Assembly: GCA_963780345.1 (NCBI GenBank)
Contig: CAWABU010000011.1
Span: 372,001 to 436,000, forward strand
DNA length: 64,000 bases
Source: PALSA-693 sp963780345
GTDB taxonomy: Bacteria; Actinomycetota; Acidimicrobiia; Acidimicrobiales; Palsa-688
Reading direction: 5' to 3'
Part shown: in pieces, positions 42,601 to 50,187 of the stretch
How the letters are laid out: every line of letters starts with the position of its first letter
How positions within the stretch are numbered: position 1 is the first letter of the stretch
Program-made: the position numbers and the translations under genes
Notes under the pieces: model-generated
What the model was told of the DNA's origin: nothing
Seen by the model: the letters and a program-made list of their open reading frames with translations, nothing else
Databases searched by the model: none

Positions 42601-43707
42601 GTGTTCCCCTGGCCCGTGCGACGCGCCCGACCAGCTCGACCCGCCCGAAATGTCCGACACGGCCGGCGGCTGGGCCTGGGCGCGTGCATCGTGGCCCTGG
42701 CCGGCTTCCTGGGCGCCTGCGGGGGCGGGTCCGGTTCAGCCAGCGACACCACAGGTGGAGGGAAGGGCGTCACCCTCACCCTCTACAACGGCCAGCATCA
42801 GCAGACCACCCAGGCGCTGATCGCGGCGTTCGAGCACCAAACCGGCATCCAGGTCAAAGAGCGTGACGGCGATGAAAACGAACTGGCCGCAGAGATCCGC
42901 CAGGAAGGGTCCAAATCGCCGGCTGACGTGTTTTTCACCGAGAACTCGCCGGCCCTGATGTCGCTTCAGGAGAAGGGGCTGCTGGCGTCGGTCCCGGCGT
43001 CAGTGCTGTCGCAGGTGCCGGCCCGGTACAGCTCGCCGGCGGGCGACTGGGTCGGGGTGTCCGCCCGGGTAAGCACCCTCGTCTACAACACCTCGCGGCT
43101 CCAGTCCTCGCAGCTGCCGTCGTCGGTCATGGACCTCGCCAACCCGGAGTGGAAGGGCCAGCTGGCCCTGGCGCCGACTGAAACCGACTTCCAGCCCATC
43201 GTCACCTCGATCGCCCTGGCTCACGGCCAGCAAGCCGCGCTCCAGTGGCTCAAGTCGGTGGCCGCCAACGCGTCCAAGCACGACGACCCCGACAACGAAA
43301 CCGTCACCGCCGACGTCAACAGCGGGCAGGCTGCCATCGGCCTCATCAACCACTACTACTGGTTCCGGCTCCAGCAACAACTGGGGGGCCCCAGCCACAT
43401 GCACTCCCAACTCGCCTATTTCGCACCCCGTGATCCCGGGTATGTCATCGACGTGTCGGGTGCCGGCGTGCTCGCCTCCAGCCGCCACCAGGCGGCCGCC
43501 GATCAATTCCTGGCCTTCCTGGTGGCGGCGCAAGGCCAGGAGACCATCGTCAAGAGCGACAGTTTCGAGTACCCGCTTCGGCCGGGTGTGGCCGCCCCGG
43601 CCGGGCTGCGGCCATTCGATCAGCTCCAGCCCGCGCCCGTGTCCATCGCCCAACTCGGGGACGGCTCTGAGGCCCTCAAGCTCATCCAGCAGGCTCAGCT
43701 CGTGTAG
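42601..43707 (+). CDS. Iron ABC transporter substrate-binding lipoprotein
   Basis: 368 aa. An Arg-rich n-region, hydrophobic stretch and lipobox LGAC (about residues 37-40) indicate a lipoprotein. The mature part is a periplasmic-binding fold of the ferric FbpA/FutA type: VTLTLYNGQHQQTTQALIAA, ADVFFTENSPALMSLQEKGL, INHYYWFRLQQQLGG with a Tyr pair that in FbpA-like proteins binds Fe(III), and DVSGAGVLASSRHQAAA. GTG 42601 is the first start in frame and gives a proper signal. Forms an operon with the permease and ATPase downstream; an inverted repeat upstream may confer iron control. Confidence 0.88.
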   Translation: MFPWPVRRARPARPARNVRHGRRLGLGACIVALAGFLGACGGGSGSASDTTGGGKGVTLTLYNGQHQQTTQALIAAFEHQTGIQVKERDGDENELAAEIRQEGSKSPADVFFTENSPALMSLQEKGLLASVPASVLSQVPARYSSPAGDWVGVSARVSTLVYNTSRLQSSQLPSSVMDLANPEWKGQLALAPTETDFQPIVTSIALAHGQQAALQWLKSVAANASKHDDPDNETVTADVNSGQAAIGLINHYYWFRLQQQLGGPSHMHSQLAYFAPRDPGYVIDVSGAGVLASSRHQAAADQFLAFLVAAQGQETIVKSDSFEYPLRPGVAAPAGLRPFDQLQPAPVSIAQLGDGSEALKLIQQAQLV

Positions 43708-43770
43708 CAGGGGAGGGGAAAGACGGAACCGCTCAGACTGGCGCCTCCCGCTCGCCGGCGACCGCCACCG

Positions 43771-45282
43771 GTGCTGGTCATCGCCAGCGCCCTGATTGCC
43801 GCGGGCCTGCTGCTGCCGGTTGTCTTCCTCCTGTTGCAGGCCGCCCACGCCGGTTGGGCCGAGGTCGACCATCTGCTCTTCCGGCGTCTGACCCGCGTTC
43901 TGATCGTCAACACCGTCGAGCTGGCGCTCCTCGTCTGCGCCGCCTCGGCCGTGATCGGCACCGGCGCCGCCTTCCTCCTCGAACGCGCCGATCTGCCCGG
44001 GCGCCGAATCTGGGCCGTCCTGGTCGTCCTGCCGGTCGCCATTCCCGATTTCGTCGTGGGCTACACCTGGCACTCCATCGCCCCGGCGGTCCAGGGGCTG
44101 GCGGGCGCCACCCTGGTCATGACCCTCGGCCTGTATCCCCTCGTCTACGTGCCGGTGGCTGCAGCCCTGCGCCGGGCCGACCGGACCGAGGAGGAGGTGG
44201 CCCGGAGCCTCGGTCTCGGCCCCATCGCGGCCTTTGTTCGGGTCACCCTGCGACAGGTGCGTCCCGCCCTGACCGGCGGGTGCCTGGTCGTGTGCCTGGC
44301 CTTGCTGGCGGAGTACGGCGCCTTCGAGATCGTGCACTTCCACACTTTCACCACCACGATCTTCGCCGAGCTGGGTGTGGGCGACGTGGCCGCGGCCTCC
44401 GGGTTGTCGATCGTGCTGGTGCTCATCGGCCTGGTGGTTCTGGTGGGCGAGGCGGGGGTCAATACCCGGGGACGCTTGAGCCGGGCGGGCGGTCAGGCCG
44501 CCCGGGTGCAGGGCCGGCGCCGGTTGAGGGGAGTGCGACTGGCTGGCGCCCTGACCGCGCTCACGGTCGTGGTGGGTCTCGGGCTCGGCGTGCCGGTGGG
44601 CACCCTGGCGTACTGGCTGACGGCCAGCCACGCCACCACGCTGCCGGGGGCGTCGCTATGGGCCGCCCTCGCCCACACCGCCGCCTACAGCGCCGCGGCC
44701 GCCCTGGTGGCCACCGCCCTGGCCCTGCCGGTGGCGCTGCTCGTGGTGCGCTTCCGCTCGCCGGCGTCGGTCGTCCTGGAACGCAGTACGTTCCTGGTGC
44801 AATCCTTACCTGGCTTGGTGATTGCTCTGGCCCTGGTCTATTTCGGCACCCACTACGCCCTCCGCTTTTACCAGACGGCGGTGATGCTGGTGGCCGCCTA
44901 CGCCATCCTGTTTTTCCCACTGGCGCTCATCTGCGTCCGGGCGTCGGTGGCCCAGGCGCCTCGCCGGCTCGAGGAGGTGGCCCGCAGCCTCGGCCAGCCG
45001 CCTGGCGCCGTGCTCCTGCGGGTGACGCTGCCCCTCGTCGGCCCGGGTCTGGCGGCCGGGTTCTGCCTGGTGTTCCTCATGGCCGCGACCGAGTTGACCG
45101 CCACTCTGCTCCTGGTCCCGACCGGGGTGCACACGCTGGCCACCCAGTTCTGGGCCTACCAGAGCGACGCCTCCTATGGCGCCGCCGCCCCCTACGCGGT
45201 GGTGATGGTGGCGCTGGCCGCGGTGCCGACCTACCTCCTCACCCGGTGGTTCGCCCGCCATCCCGGAGAGGCCCGGGCGTGA
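43771..45282 (+). CDS. Iron-type ABC transporter permease (FbpB-like)
   Basis: About 503 aa with roughly 12 hydrophobic segments, two fused MetI-type permease halves, each with an EAA-loop-like motif (EEEVARSLGLGPIAAFVRVT; LEEVARSLGQPPGAVLLRVT). This matches FbpB-type ferric permeases. The GTG 43771 start has no close ribosome-binding site. In contrast a strong GGGAGGGG at 43711-43718 lies just before an in-frame ACG (43723), which would add a typical positively charged N-terminus TEPLRLAPPARRRPPP. The true start may be that ACG (or a mutated or miscalled ATG). Overlaps the ATPase start by 4 bp (GTGA). Confidence 0.88.
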   Translation: MLVIASALIAAGLLLPVVFLLLQAAHAGWAEVDHLLFRRLTRVLIVNTVELALLVCAASAVIGTGAAFLLERADLPGRRIWAVLVVLPVAIPDFVVGYTWHSIAPAVQGLAGATLVMTLGLYPLVYVPVAAALRRADRTEEEVARSLGLGPIAAFVRVTLRQVRPALTGGCLVVCLALLAEYGAFEIVHFHTFTTTIFAELGVGDVAAASGLSIVLVLIGLVVLVGEAGVNTRGRLSRAGGQAARVQGRRRLRGVRLAGALTALTVVVGLGLGVPVGTLAYWLTASHATTLPGASLWAALAHTAAYSAAAALVATALALPVALLVVRFRSPASVVLERSTFLVQSLPGLVIALALVYFGTHYALRFYQTAVMLVAAYAILFFPLALICVRASVAQAPRRLEEVARSLGQPPGAVLLRVTLPLVGPGLAAGFCLVFLMAATELTATLLLVPTGVHTLATQFWAYQSDASYGAAAPYAVVMVALAAVPTYLLTRWFARHPGEARA

Positions 45283-46142
45283 ACCCGCTGCAGCTCGCCG
45301 GCGTCCACCAGCGCTACAGCCGCCAGCCGGTCCTCAACGGGGTGGACCTGGAAGTGGAGCAAGGGTCGTTCACCGCGGTTCTCGGTGCATCGGGGAGCGG
45401 AAAGACGACCCTATTGCGGGTGATCGCCGGCTTCGAACGGGTCGAGTCGGGTGTGGTGCGGCTGGGGACCACGGTGTTCGACGACAGCCGTACCTCACTC
45501 CCGCCCGAGCGGCGGCGGATCGGCTATGTGCCACAGGACGGCGCTCTTTTCCCCCATCTTCGAGTGGCCGCCAACGTCGGCTTCGGGCTGCCCCGCTCGA
45601 GCCGGCGGAAGGTCGGCGCCCTGCTCGAAACCGTGGGGCTGAGCGGGTTCGAACGCCGCTATCCGCACCAGCTGTCGGGCGGCCAGCAACAACGAGTGGC
45701 CCTGGCCCGGGCGCTCGCCATCGAACCCGAGGTCGTCCTGCTCGACGAACCCTTCTCCTCGCTGGACGCCGCCATGCGGGCCAGCGTGCGCCAGGAGGTG
45801 GCCCAGATCCTGCGGGGCCGGGGGACCACGACGGTGCTGGTCACCCACGACCAGGACGAGGCCCTGTCCATGGCGGGGCGGGTCGCCGTGCTCAGGGGGG
45901 AAAGATCGTCGCCAATTCCCGGCCCGAGGACCTCTACGGCTCGCCGCTCGACGCCGACCTGGCCGGCTTTGTGGGCGAGGCCAACCTTCTGCCCGGCACC
46001 ATCGAAGGCGAGGTGGCCCGCACGGCCCTCGGTCGCCTGGAACTCCAGGATGAGGTCAAAGCCAACTGGCGGGGGGCCGATTCCGCTGCCATCGTCCTGG
46101 TGCGCCCGGAACAACTGGAGGTCCGTTCCCGCACGGCCATGA
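45279..46142 (+). CDS. Iron-type ABC transporter ATPase, N-terminal part (frameshifted)
   Basis: Homologous residues run to VAVLRG at about 45900 and are then replaced by an out-of-frame tail. Walker A GASGSGKTT (about 36-44), Q-loop IGYVPQDGALFPHL, signature LSGGQQQRVALARALA, Walker B EVVLLDEPFSSLD, H-loop VLVTHDQDEAL: a complete FbpC-like nucleotide-binding domain. A run of six G at 45895-45900 needs one more G to continue with GKIVANSRPEDLYGSP. GTG 45279 overlaps the permease stop. The operon is binding protein, permease, ATPase. Confidence 0.85.
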   Translation: MNPLQLAGVHQRYSRQPVLNGVDLEVEQGSFTAVLGASGSGKTTLLRVIAGFERVESGVVRLGTTVFDDSRTSLPPERRRIGYVPQDGALFPHLRVAANVGFGLPRSSRRKVGALLETVGLSGFERRYPHQLSGGQQQRVALARALAIEPEVVLLDEPFSSLDAAMRASVRQEVAQILRGRGTTTVLVTHDQDEALSMAGRVAVLRGERSSPIPGPRTSTARRSTPTWPALWARPTFCPAPSKARWPARPSVAWNSRMRSKPTGGGPIPLPSSWCARNNWRSVPARP

Positions 46143-46372
46143 CGGCCGCTGGTGTCGCCGTCGGCGGGATCGCCGCCCGGGTCGTCGACCGCGCCTTCTT
46201 CGGCCACGACGCCGTGCTGCGCGTCGTGGCGACGGGGATTCCCGATCAGGAACCCCTTCTGGTCCGCGTGACGGGTCCCGGCGCCCCGCTGCCGGGCACG
46301 GACGTCCTGCTCAACGTGCGGGCCCCGGTCATGGCCTGGCCGGCTTCGAGCCCGCCCGCTACTAGAGGCTGA
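45971..46372 (+). pseudogene. C-terminal part of the frameshifted ABC ATPase
   Basis: From about 45901 this frame gives the end of the ATPase domain and a TOBE-type domain: DADLAGFVGEANLLPGTIEG, AIVLVRPEQLEVRS, RVVDRAFFGHDAVLRVVATG. The GTG at 45971 is not a plausible true start. Together with the preceding entry it makes a normal protein of about 364 residues. Confidence 0.78.
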
Positions 46373-46580
46373 TCGTAGGGGGGAGCACCACGCCCAGGCG
46401 ATGCAGATAGTTGAGCTTCTTCTCGACCGCCTTTCGCCACGCGGTGAGATCCTGATTGAAATGGATCCGGTCGCCGTCCTCGAACGCGTGCTCCAGTTCG
46501 TCGAATGCGGCGTCTTCCGCATCCAGGAGGGCCCGGTACCGAGCCAGGAACTGGTCGTCGATCACGTCCGACAGCGTCAC
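46362..46580 (-). CDS. Small conserved-type protein of unknown function
   Basis: 72 aa, acidic/helical: LARYRALLDAEDAAFDELE, AWRKAVEKKLNYLHRLGVVL. No family recognised. Supported as a gene by GGGAGG with correct spacing before GTG 46580 and by normal amino-acid composition. It converges with, and overlaps by 11 bp, the end of the ABC ATPase. Confidence 0.6.
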   Translation of the reverse strand: MTLSDVIDDQFLARYRALLDAEDAAFDELEHAFEDGDRIHFNQDLTAWRKAVEKKLNYLHRLGVVLPPTISL

Positions 46581-46732
46581 GAGACGTACCTCCCCTATAG
46601 CGTGTCGGACGAGGTTAGCGGGCCGCCGTCACAATTGCAGCGGCCCAGGGGCGCATTTCCGCCCGCTTCTCGCTCGGGTGGTCGGGGGTTCGAGTTGGGC
46701 CGCCCGGCCGGCGCCGGGCGGGCCTGGCCAGG

Positions 46733-47389
46733 TCAGCCGCCGGCCGACTCGTAGGGCCGCCGGGATGGGCCCAGAGCGGTCCATTCGTGGACCGCGGCGA
46801 CCAGGGCGTCCACAACCCGGGCCGGCGCCCCACCGGGTCCCCACGCCGGATCAGGGGGTCGCCGGGTCGTGCCCCGGGCGGTGGGAGGCAGCTCCAGCTG
46901 GACTCCCCCCGCCGGTGGGCGGTTGACCGGATTGGCGGGATGCAGACCCCGGAGCTCGACGGGGATCTCGGCCAGGTCACCCACCACCTCGAAGCCCGGC
47001 AACCGGGCCAGCAGGGCGTCACCGAGCACTTCGGCCAGGCCGCGATTGGTGCCGCCCAGGAGCAGCCGGCGGGGTTGGGCGATGCGGCCGTAACCGTGCA
47101 CGGCGATCGCCACGTCGACATGGGCCAGCCAGGCGGCAAGGAGCGGGGCGCCGGCGGGGTCGACGGTGCTCGACGGCACGTGCCAGCGCAGGTCGGGTGG
47201 CTGGGCCACGGTGTAGAGCGACGCACCGGACATCTCGGCCGCCGCAGTGGCGATCTCCAGGGTTCCCCCCTCCAGACCCCCATGGAAGGCCATCAGCCCG
47301 ACCTCACCGGCGCAGATCGATTGCTCGACCACCTCGGGATGATCCAGCAGGTCGCGCCAGGTGACGGTGCGGGCAGGCTCGGGGATCAC
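46733..47389 (-). CDS. Poly-gamma-glutamate hydrolase-like protein (PghP/DUF867)
   Basis: 218 aa of the phage-type poly-gamma-glutamate hydrolase family (zinc peptidase fold): VGLMAFHGGLEGGTLEIATA with the first metal-binding His/Glu, VDVAIAVHGYGR with a second His, and LLGGTNRGLAEVLGDALLA. Full catalytic assignment is uncertain, but the FHGG...E and HGYG motifs are intact. Lies 27 bp downstream of the SCP2-like gene, in the same direction. Possible role in degrading glutamate polymers, or in an unrelated peptide-amidase reaction. Confidence 0.75.
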   Translation of the reverse strand: MIPEPARTVTWRDLLDHPEVVEQSICAGEVGLMAFHGGLEGGTLEIATAAAEMSGASLYTVAQPPDLRWHVPSSTVDPAGAPLLAAWLAHVDVAIAVHGYGRIAQPRRLLLGGTNRGLAEVLGDALLARLPGFEVVGDLAEIPVELRGLHPANPVNRPPAGGVQLELPPTARGTTRRPPDPAWGPGGAPARVVDALVAAVHEWTALGPSRRPYESAGG

Positions 47390-47416
47390 CGGCTCGAGTC
47401 TTCCAGCCCCATCGGA

Positions 47417-47827
47417 TCAGTACGTGGTCTGGCGCCGAACGGGATCGGGCACCGGGTCGAGGCCGACCAGATGGGCCGCCTGGCCCGAGAGCCGGGCCAG
47501 GTTGCCGCTGACCCGGAGCCGGCCCTCCATGAGCGCGGTCTGAGCCGAGAGCGTCCCCTGCGCCAACCCGGTCGCGGTGGGCCAGTCGCACGCGATGGTC
47601 AGGTCCGCCGCCGGCCTGGAGTCGAGATTCGATGGCGGCTCGATGTAGGCGCCGTCGGCGGTCACGACCACCTGATAGCGCACTTCGCCCTCTGGCCCGT
47701 CGCGGACGACCTGCTCGAGCACCAGCGAGTTCTGATCGGGAGCTGCCGCGGCCCGGGACGGACTCTGCCGAGCCACCTCGGCGAACCATTCCGGCGACAG
47801 AAAGCGGGCCACCGACGTCGCCCTCAT
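47417..47827 (-). CDS. SCP2 sterol-binding domain-like protein
   Basis: 136 aa. SCP2-like fold: FLSPEWFAEVARQ, then DADLTIACDW-type core (AADLTIACDWPTATGLAQGT) and LMEGRLRVSGNLARLSG, a typical actinobacterial SCP2 signature (GKLRVxGDxxxL). Binds a hydrophobic ligand, which is unknown. ATG 47827 overlaps the GH2 stop (ATGA), so the two are translationally coupled. Confidence 0.8.
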   Translation of the reverse strand: MRATSVARFLSPEWFAEVARQSPSRAAAAPDQNSLVLEQVVRDGPEGEVRYQVVVTADGAYIEPPSNLDSRPAADLTIACDWPTATGLAQGTLSAQTALMEGRLRVSGNLARLSGQAAHLVGLDPVPDPVRRQTTY

Positions 47828-49338
47828 TCCACCCGGCTCGTGTACGAGTTGGTGGTCCCGCCGCCGTCCCAGCGCAACCTCAGGTCGAGAGTGAGCGGGC
47901 CCGGATCGACCGAGTCGGGCAGGATGCAGTCCACGCGCCCGACCCGCACGCAGCTGTCGGCAGGAACATCGCCCTGGTACCGCCAGATTTTTTCCGTCCC
48001 CGGCCACCGCAGGACGGCGTCCGCGACGACCTCGGCCAGAGGGGTGCGCAGGTCGCTCACGACATGGACGTCGAGGGCCACCCGGGTCCCGGCCCGGTAG
48101 GAGACCTGGGGACGGTCGGCCGTGACGATCACCGGGGCGCACGCCGCGACCACCGCGCCATAGCCGGCCTTGGGCCGGCGCCGGTGATCGACGATCGACC
48201 AGCTCACGGCGGGCTGGGCGTCGGCCAGCATAAAGACCGCGAACCCCCCGGTCGGGCGGAACTTGAGTCGGCGCAGGGTCTCGATATGGTGGCGCAGCAG
48301 GGTGGCCTGATACTGCTGGGTGGCTGCTCTCCAATCGGCGAGGGTCGGCGAGGCGGCCGGCGGCACCCGCCGCTCGAAGATGGCCCGCTGCAGGCCATGG
48401 TGGGCTTCGAGGTGGTCCCAGTCGAGGTCGGGCCAGCGCTCGGGGTGCATGAAGTCGGCCGTGTCCGGCACCGCCTGGGCTCCGAACTCGCTCACAAAAC
48501 GCCCCACCACCGGTGCCCGGGCGAGGAGGGTGGGAAAGTCCCGCTCCTCGCCGTGATACCACCCGAAATAGAGATGGCTGTCGGTGCCCCAGGCCGGGTG
48601 GGGGAGGATCCCGGAGTGGGCGACGACCGGCCGGGAAGCGTCCGCCCGTTCCAGGGCCCGGCGGATGGAGCGGTCGAGTCCGGTCTTGTTCCACGTGGGC
48701 AGCACCTGACTGGCGACCAGGCGGGCGGCGGCCCGCGGCGAGAGAGTCCCCTCCGGCGCCACCTCGGCCGCGACCGGTTCGTTATGGCCGCACCAGAGGG
48801 CCACCGACGGATGGTGGCCGAGGGCGGAGACCGCCTGGCGGGCCTGGCTCACGGCCTGGCGGCGGACCTGCCCGTACCGCCACTGGAGCGGCAGGTCCTG
48901 CCAGATCAGCATCCCCTGGCGGTCGGCCGCCTCGTAGAACTCGGGCCGGGTCACATGGGCGTGCACCCGGAGCAGGTCCAGGCCGGCCTGGCGGGCCAGG
49001 GTGACGTCGCCGGCCAGCTCGCTGCAGGTGGCCTCGGCCAGGGCCCGGCGCGTCGGGCCGCAGTTGACGCCCTTGAGGAAAAGGCGCTCGCCGTTGATGG
49101 TGGCCACGAAATCGCGCAACCGGACCTGCCGCAATCCGGTGATCAGGCGCCGGCGATCGCTGGCGGCGCTCCCGTCGCCCGCCTCGCCGCCCTCACTGCC
49201 CTCACTGCGCTCGCTCGTCTGGGGGTACTCGCCCGCGCTCACCCCGCTCGCCCCGCTCGCCCGGTCTGGCCGGCGCCGTCTCGTCTGCCAGCCACACCCC
49301 GACGTCGATCTCATAGAGCGGCTGGCCTCCGAGCGCAT
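47824..49338 (-). CDS. GH2 glycosidase, C-terminal catalytic part (frameshifted)
   Basis: Catalytic TIM-barrel half of a beta-mannosidase/beta-galactosidase type GH2 enzyme. INGERLFLKGVNCGPTRR starts the barrel (about 49110). The acid/base Glu is in LWCGHNEPVAAE and the nucleophile in VGRFVSEFGAQAVPD. A C-terminal beta domain follows. True homology begins around 49255; residues before that are out of frame. The upstream half is 49202-50065, and the join lies in a GERGERGE-like repeat. Intracellular (no signal peptide in the upstream half). Most likely retaining exo-glycosidase. Confidence 0.85.
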   Translation of the reverse strand: MRSEASRSMRSTSGCGWQTRRRRPDRASGASGVSAGEYPQTSERSEGSEGGEAGDGSAASDRRRLITGLRQVRLRDFVATINGERLFLKGVNCGPTRRALAEATCSELAGDVTLARQAGLDLLRVHAHVTRPEFYEAADRQGMLIWQDLPLQWRYGQVRRQAVSQARQAVSALGHHPSVALWCGHNEPVAAEVAPEGTLSPRAAARLVASQVLPTWNKTGLDRSIRRALERADASRPVVAHSGILPHPAWGTDSHLYFGWYHGEERDFPTLLARAPVVGRFVSEFGAQAVPDTADFMHPERWPDLDWDHLEAHHGLQRAIFERRVPPAASPTLADWRAATQQYQATLLRHHIETLRRLKFRPTGGFAVFMLADAQPAVSWSIVDHRRRPKAGYGAVVAACAPVIVTADRPQVSYRAGTRVALDVHVVSDLRTPLAEVVADAVLRWPGTEKIWRYQGDVPADSCVRVGRVDCILPDSVDPGPLTLDLRLRWDGGGTTNSYTSRVE

Positions 49339-50065
49339 GCGGCCACCACAGCGCGGGCCGTTCGACGTTCAGCCGCCACCGCACCTGGTTGACCCCCGCG
49401 GCCAGGGCGTGCTCCTCCTCGCGTGCCGCAGCCACCGTCGCGTCGCCCTCCCGCCGGGCGCTGGTGCGGATCACCACGCCACAGGGCCCGCCGGTGTCGA
49501 GGGCGACCTCGAGGTCGAGGGTGGCGGCGTCCTCGGTCGCGTCGCGGCACAGCACTTTGAGCGAACGAATCCGGACCGGGCCCGTTTCCTCCACCCGGAC
49601 CGGCCGCCAGATCCCCCCGGGATTCCAGTCCGGATCGATGCAATCCCAGTGCTGGAAGATCCCGGTCAAGTTGCGTTTGGCCCCCAGGTCGGTAGGCCGG
49701 GAACAGGCGACTTCGACCGCCAGGAGGTGGTCGGTGCGGGCCGACAGCGCCGCCGTGATCTCGAAGGCGTGGGTAAAGAAATACCCCTCGGTGTCGCCGA
49801 GGTACTCCCCGTCCAGCCACACGTCGCCCTGGTAGAAGATGCCGTCGAAACTAAGAAACCAGCGCCGCCCCGGCCGCACCTCGGGCGTCGAAAAGCGCCG
49901 GCGGTAGAGGATCGGACCGTCCGAGTCGGCGAACGCCGGATGCGATCGCCAATGGCCCGGAACGCTGACCGTTTGCCAGAACGACTCGTCCAGATCGGCC
50001 GCCGCGAATTCCCGCCGGAGATCCTCGTTCGCTGCCGCGGCCAGCCAGTCGCCACCCAGGTCCAT
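49202..50065 (-). CDS. GH2 glycosidase, N-terminal part (frameshifted)
   Basis: 287 aa: sugar-binding jelly roll (SFWQTVSVPGHWRSHPAFAD, GPILYRRRFSTPEVRPG, FYQGDVWLDGEYLGDTEGYF) and an Ig-like GH2 domain, ending in a Gly/Glu/Arg repeat GERGERGERG where the frame must shift by +1 to meet the catalytic half. A joined protein of about 770-780 aa matches the family size. ATG 50065 has TACCCT 8 nt upstream (leaderless type). Confidence 0.85.
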   Translation of the reverse strand: MDLGGDWLAAAANEDLRREFAAADLDESFWQTVSVPGHWRSHPAFADSDGPILYRRRFSTPEVRPGRRWFLSFDGIFYQGDVWLDGEYLGDTEGYFFTHAFEITAALSARTDHLLAVEVACSRPTDLGAKRNLTGIFQHWDCIDPDWNPGGIWRPVRVEETGPVRIRSLKVLCRDATEDAATLDLEVALDTGGPCGVVIRTSARREGDATVAAAREEEHALAAGVNQVRWRLNVERPALWWPHALGGQPLYEIDVGVWLADETAPARPGERGERGERGRVPPDERAQ

Positions 50066-50073
50066 TCGGGCGC

Positions 50074-50079
50074 AGGGTA
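50074..50079 (-). promoter_or_regulatory. Leaderless-type -10 element of the GH2 gene (TACCCT)
   Basis: On the minus strand, TACCCT ends 8 nt before ATG 50065. Confidence 0.4.
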
Positions 50080-50174
50080 GTCGCCGGGGCCCGGTGTCTC
50101 CCGGTCTCGCTCGCCCGCCCGTCAGGCCCCGCGGGTTCCGGGCCCTCCGGTCCGTAGTGGGCGCCGACCGGGGG

Positions 50175-50180
50175 TAGCGT
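50175..50180 (+). promoter_or_regulatory. Leaderless-type -10 element of the MoxR gene (TAGCGT)
   Basis: TAGCGT ends 7 nt before ATG 50188 and supports that start over GTG 50179. Confidence 0.45.
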
Positions 50181-50187
50181 GTGCACC

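Noticed and set aside
43000..44631. 543-aa minus-strand frame across the ABC transporter genes
   Set aside because: Gln/His/Gly-rich antisense frame with no recognisable domain.
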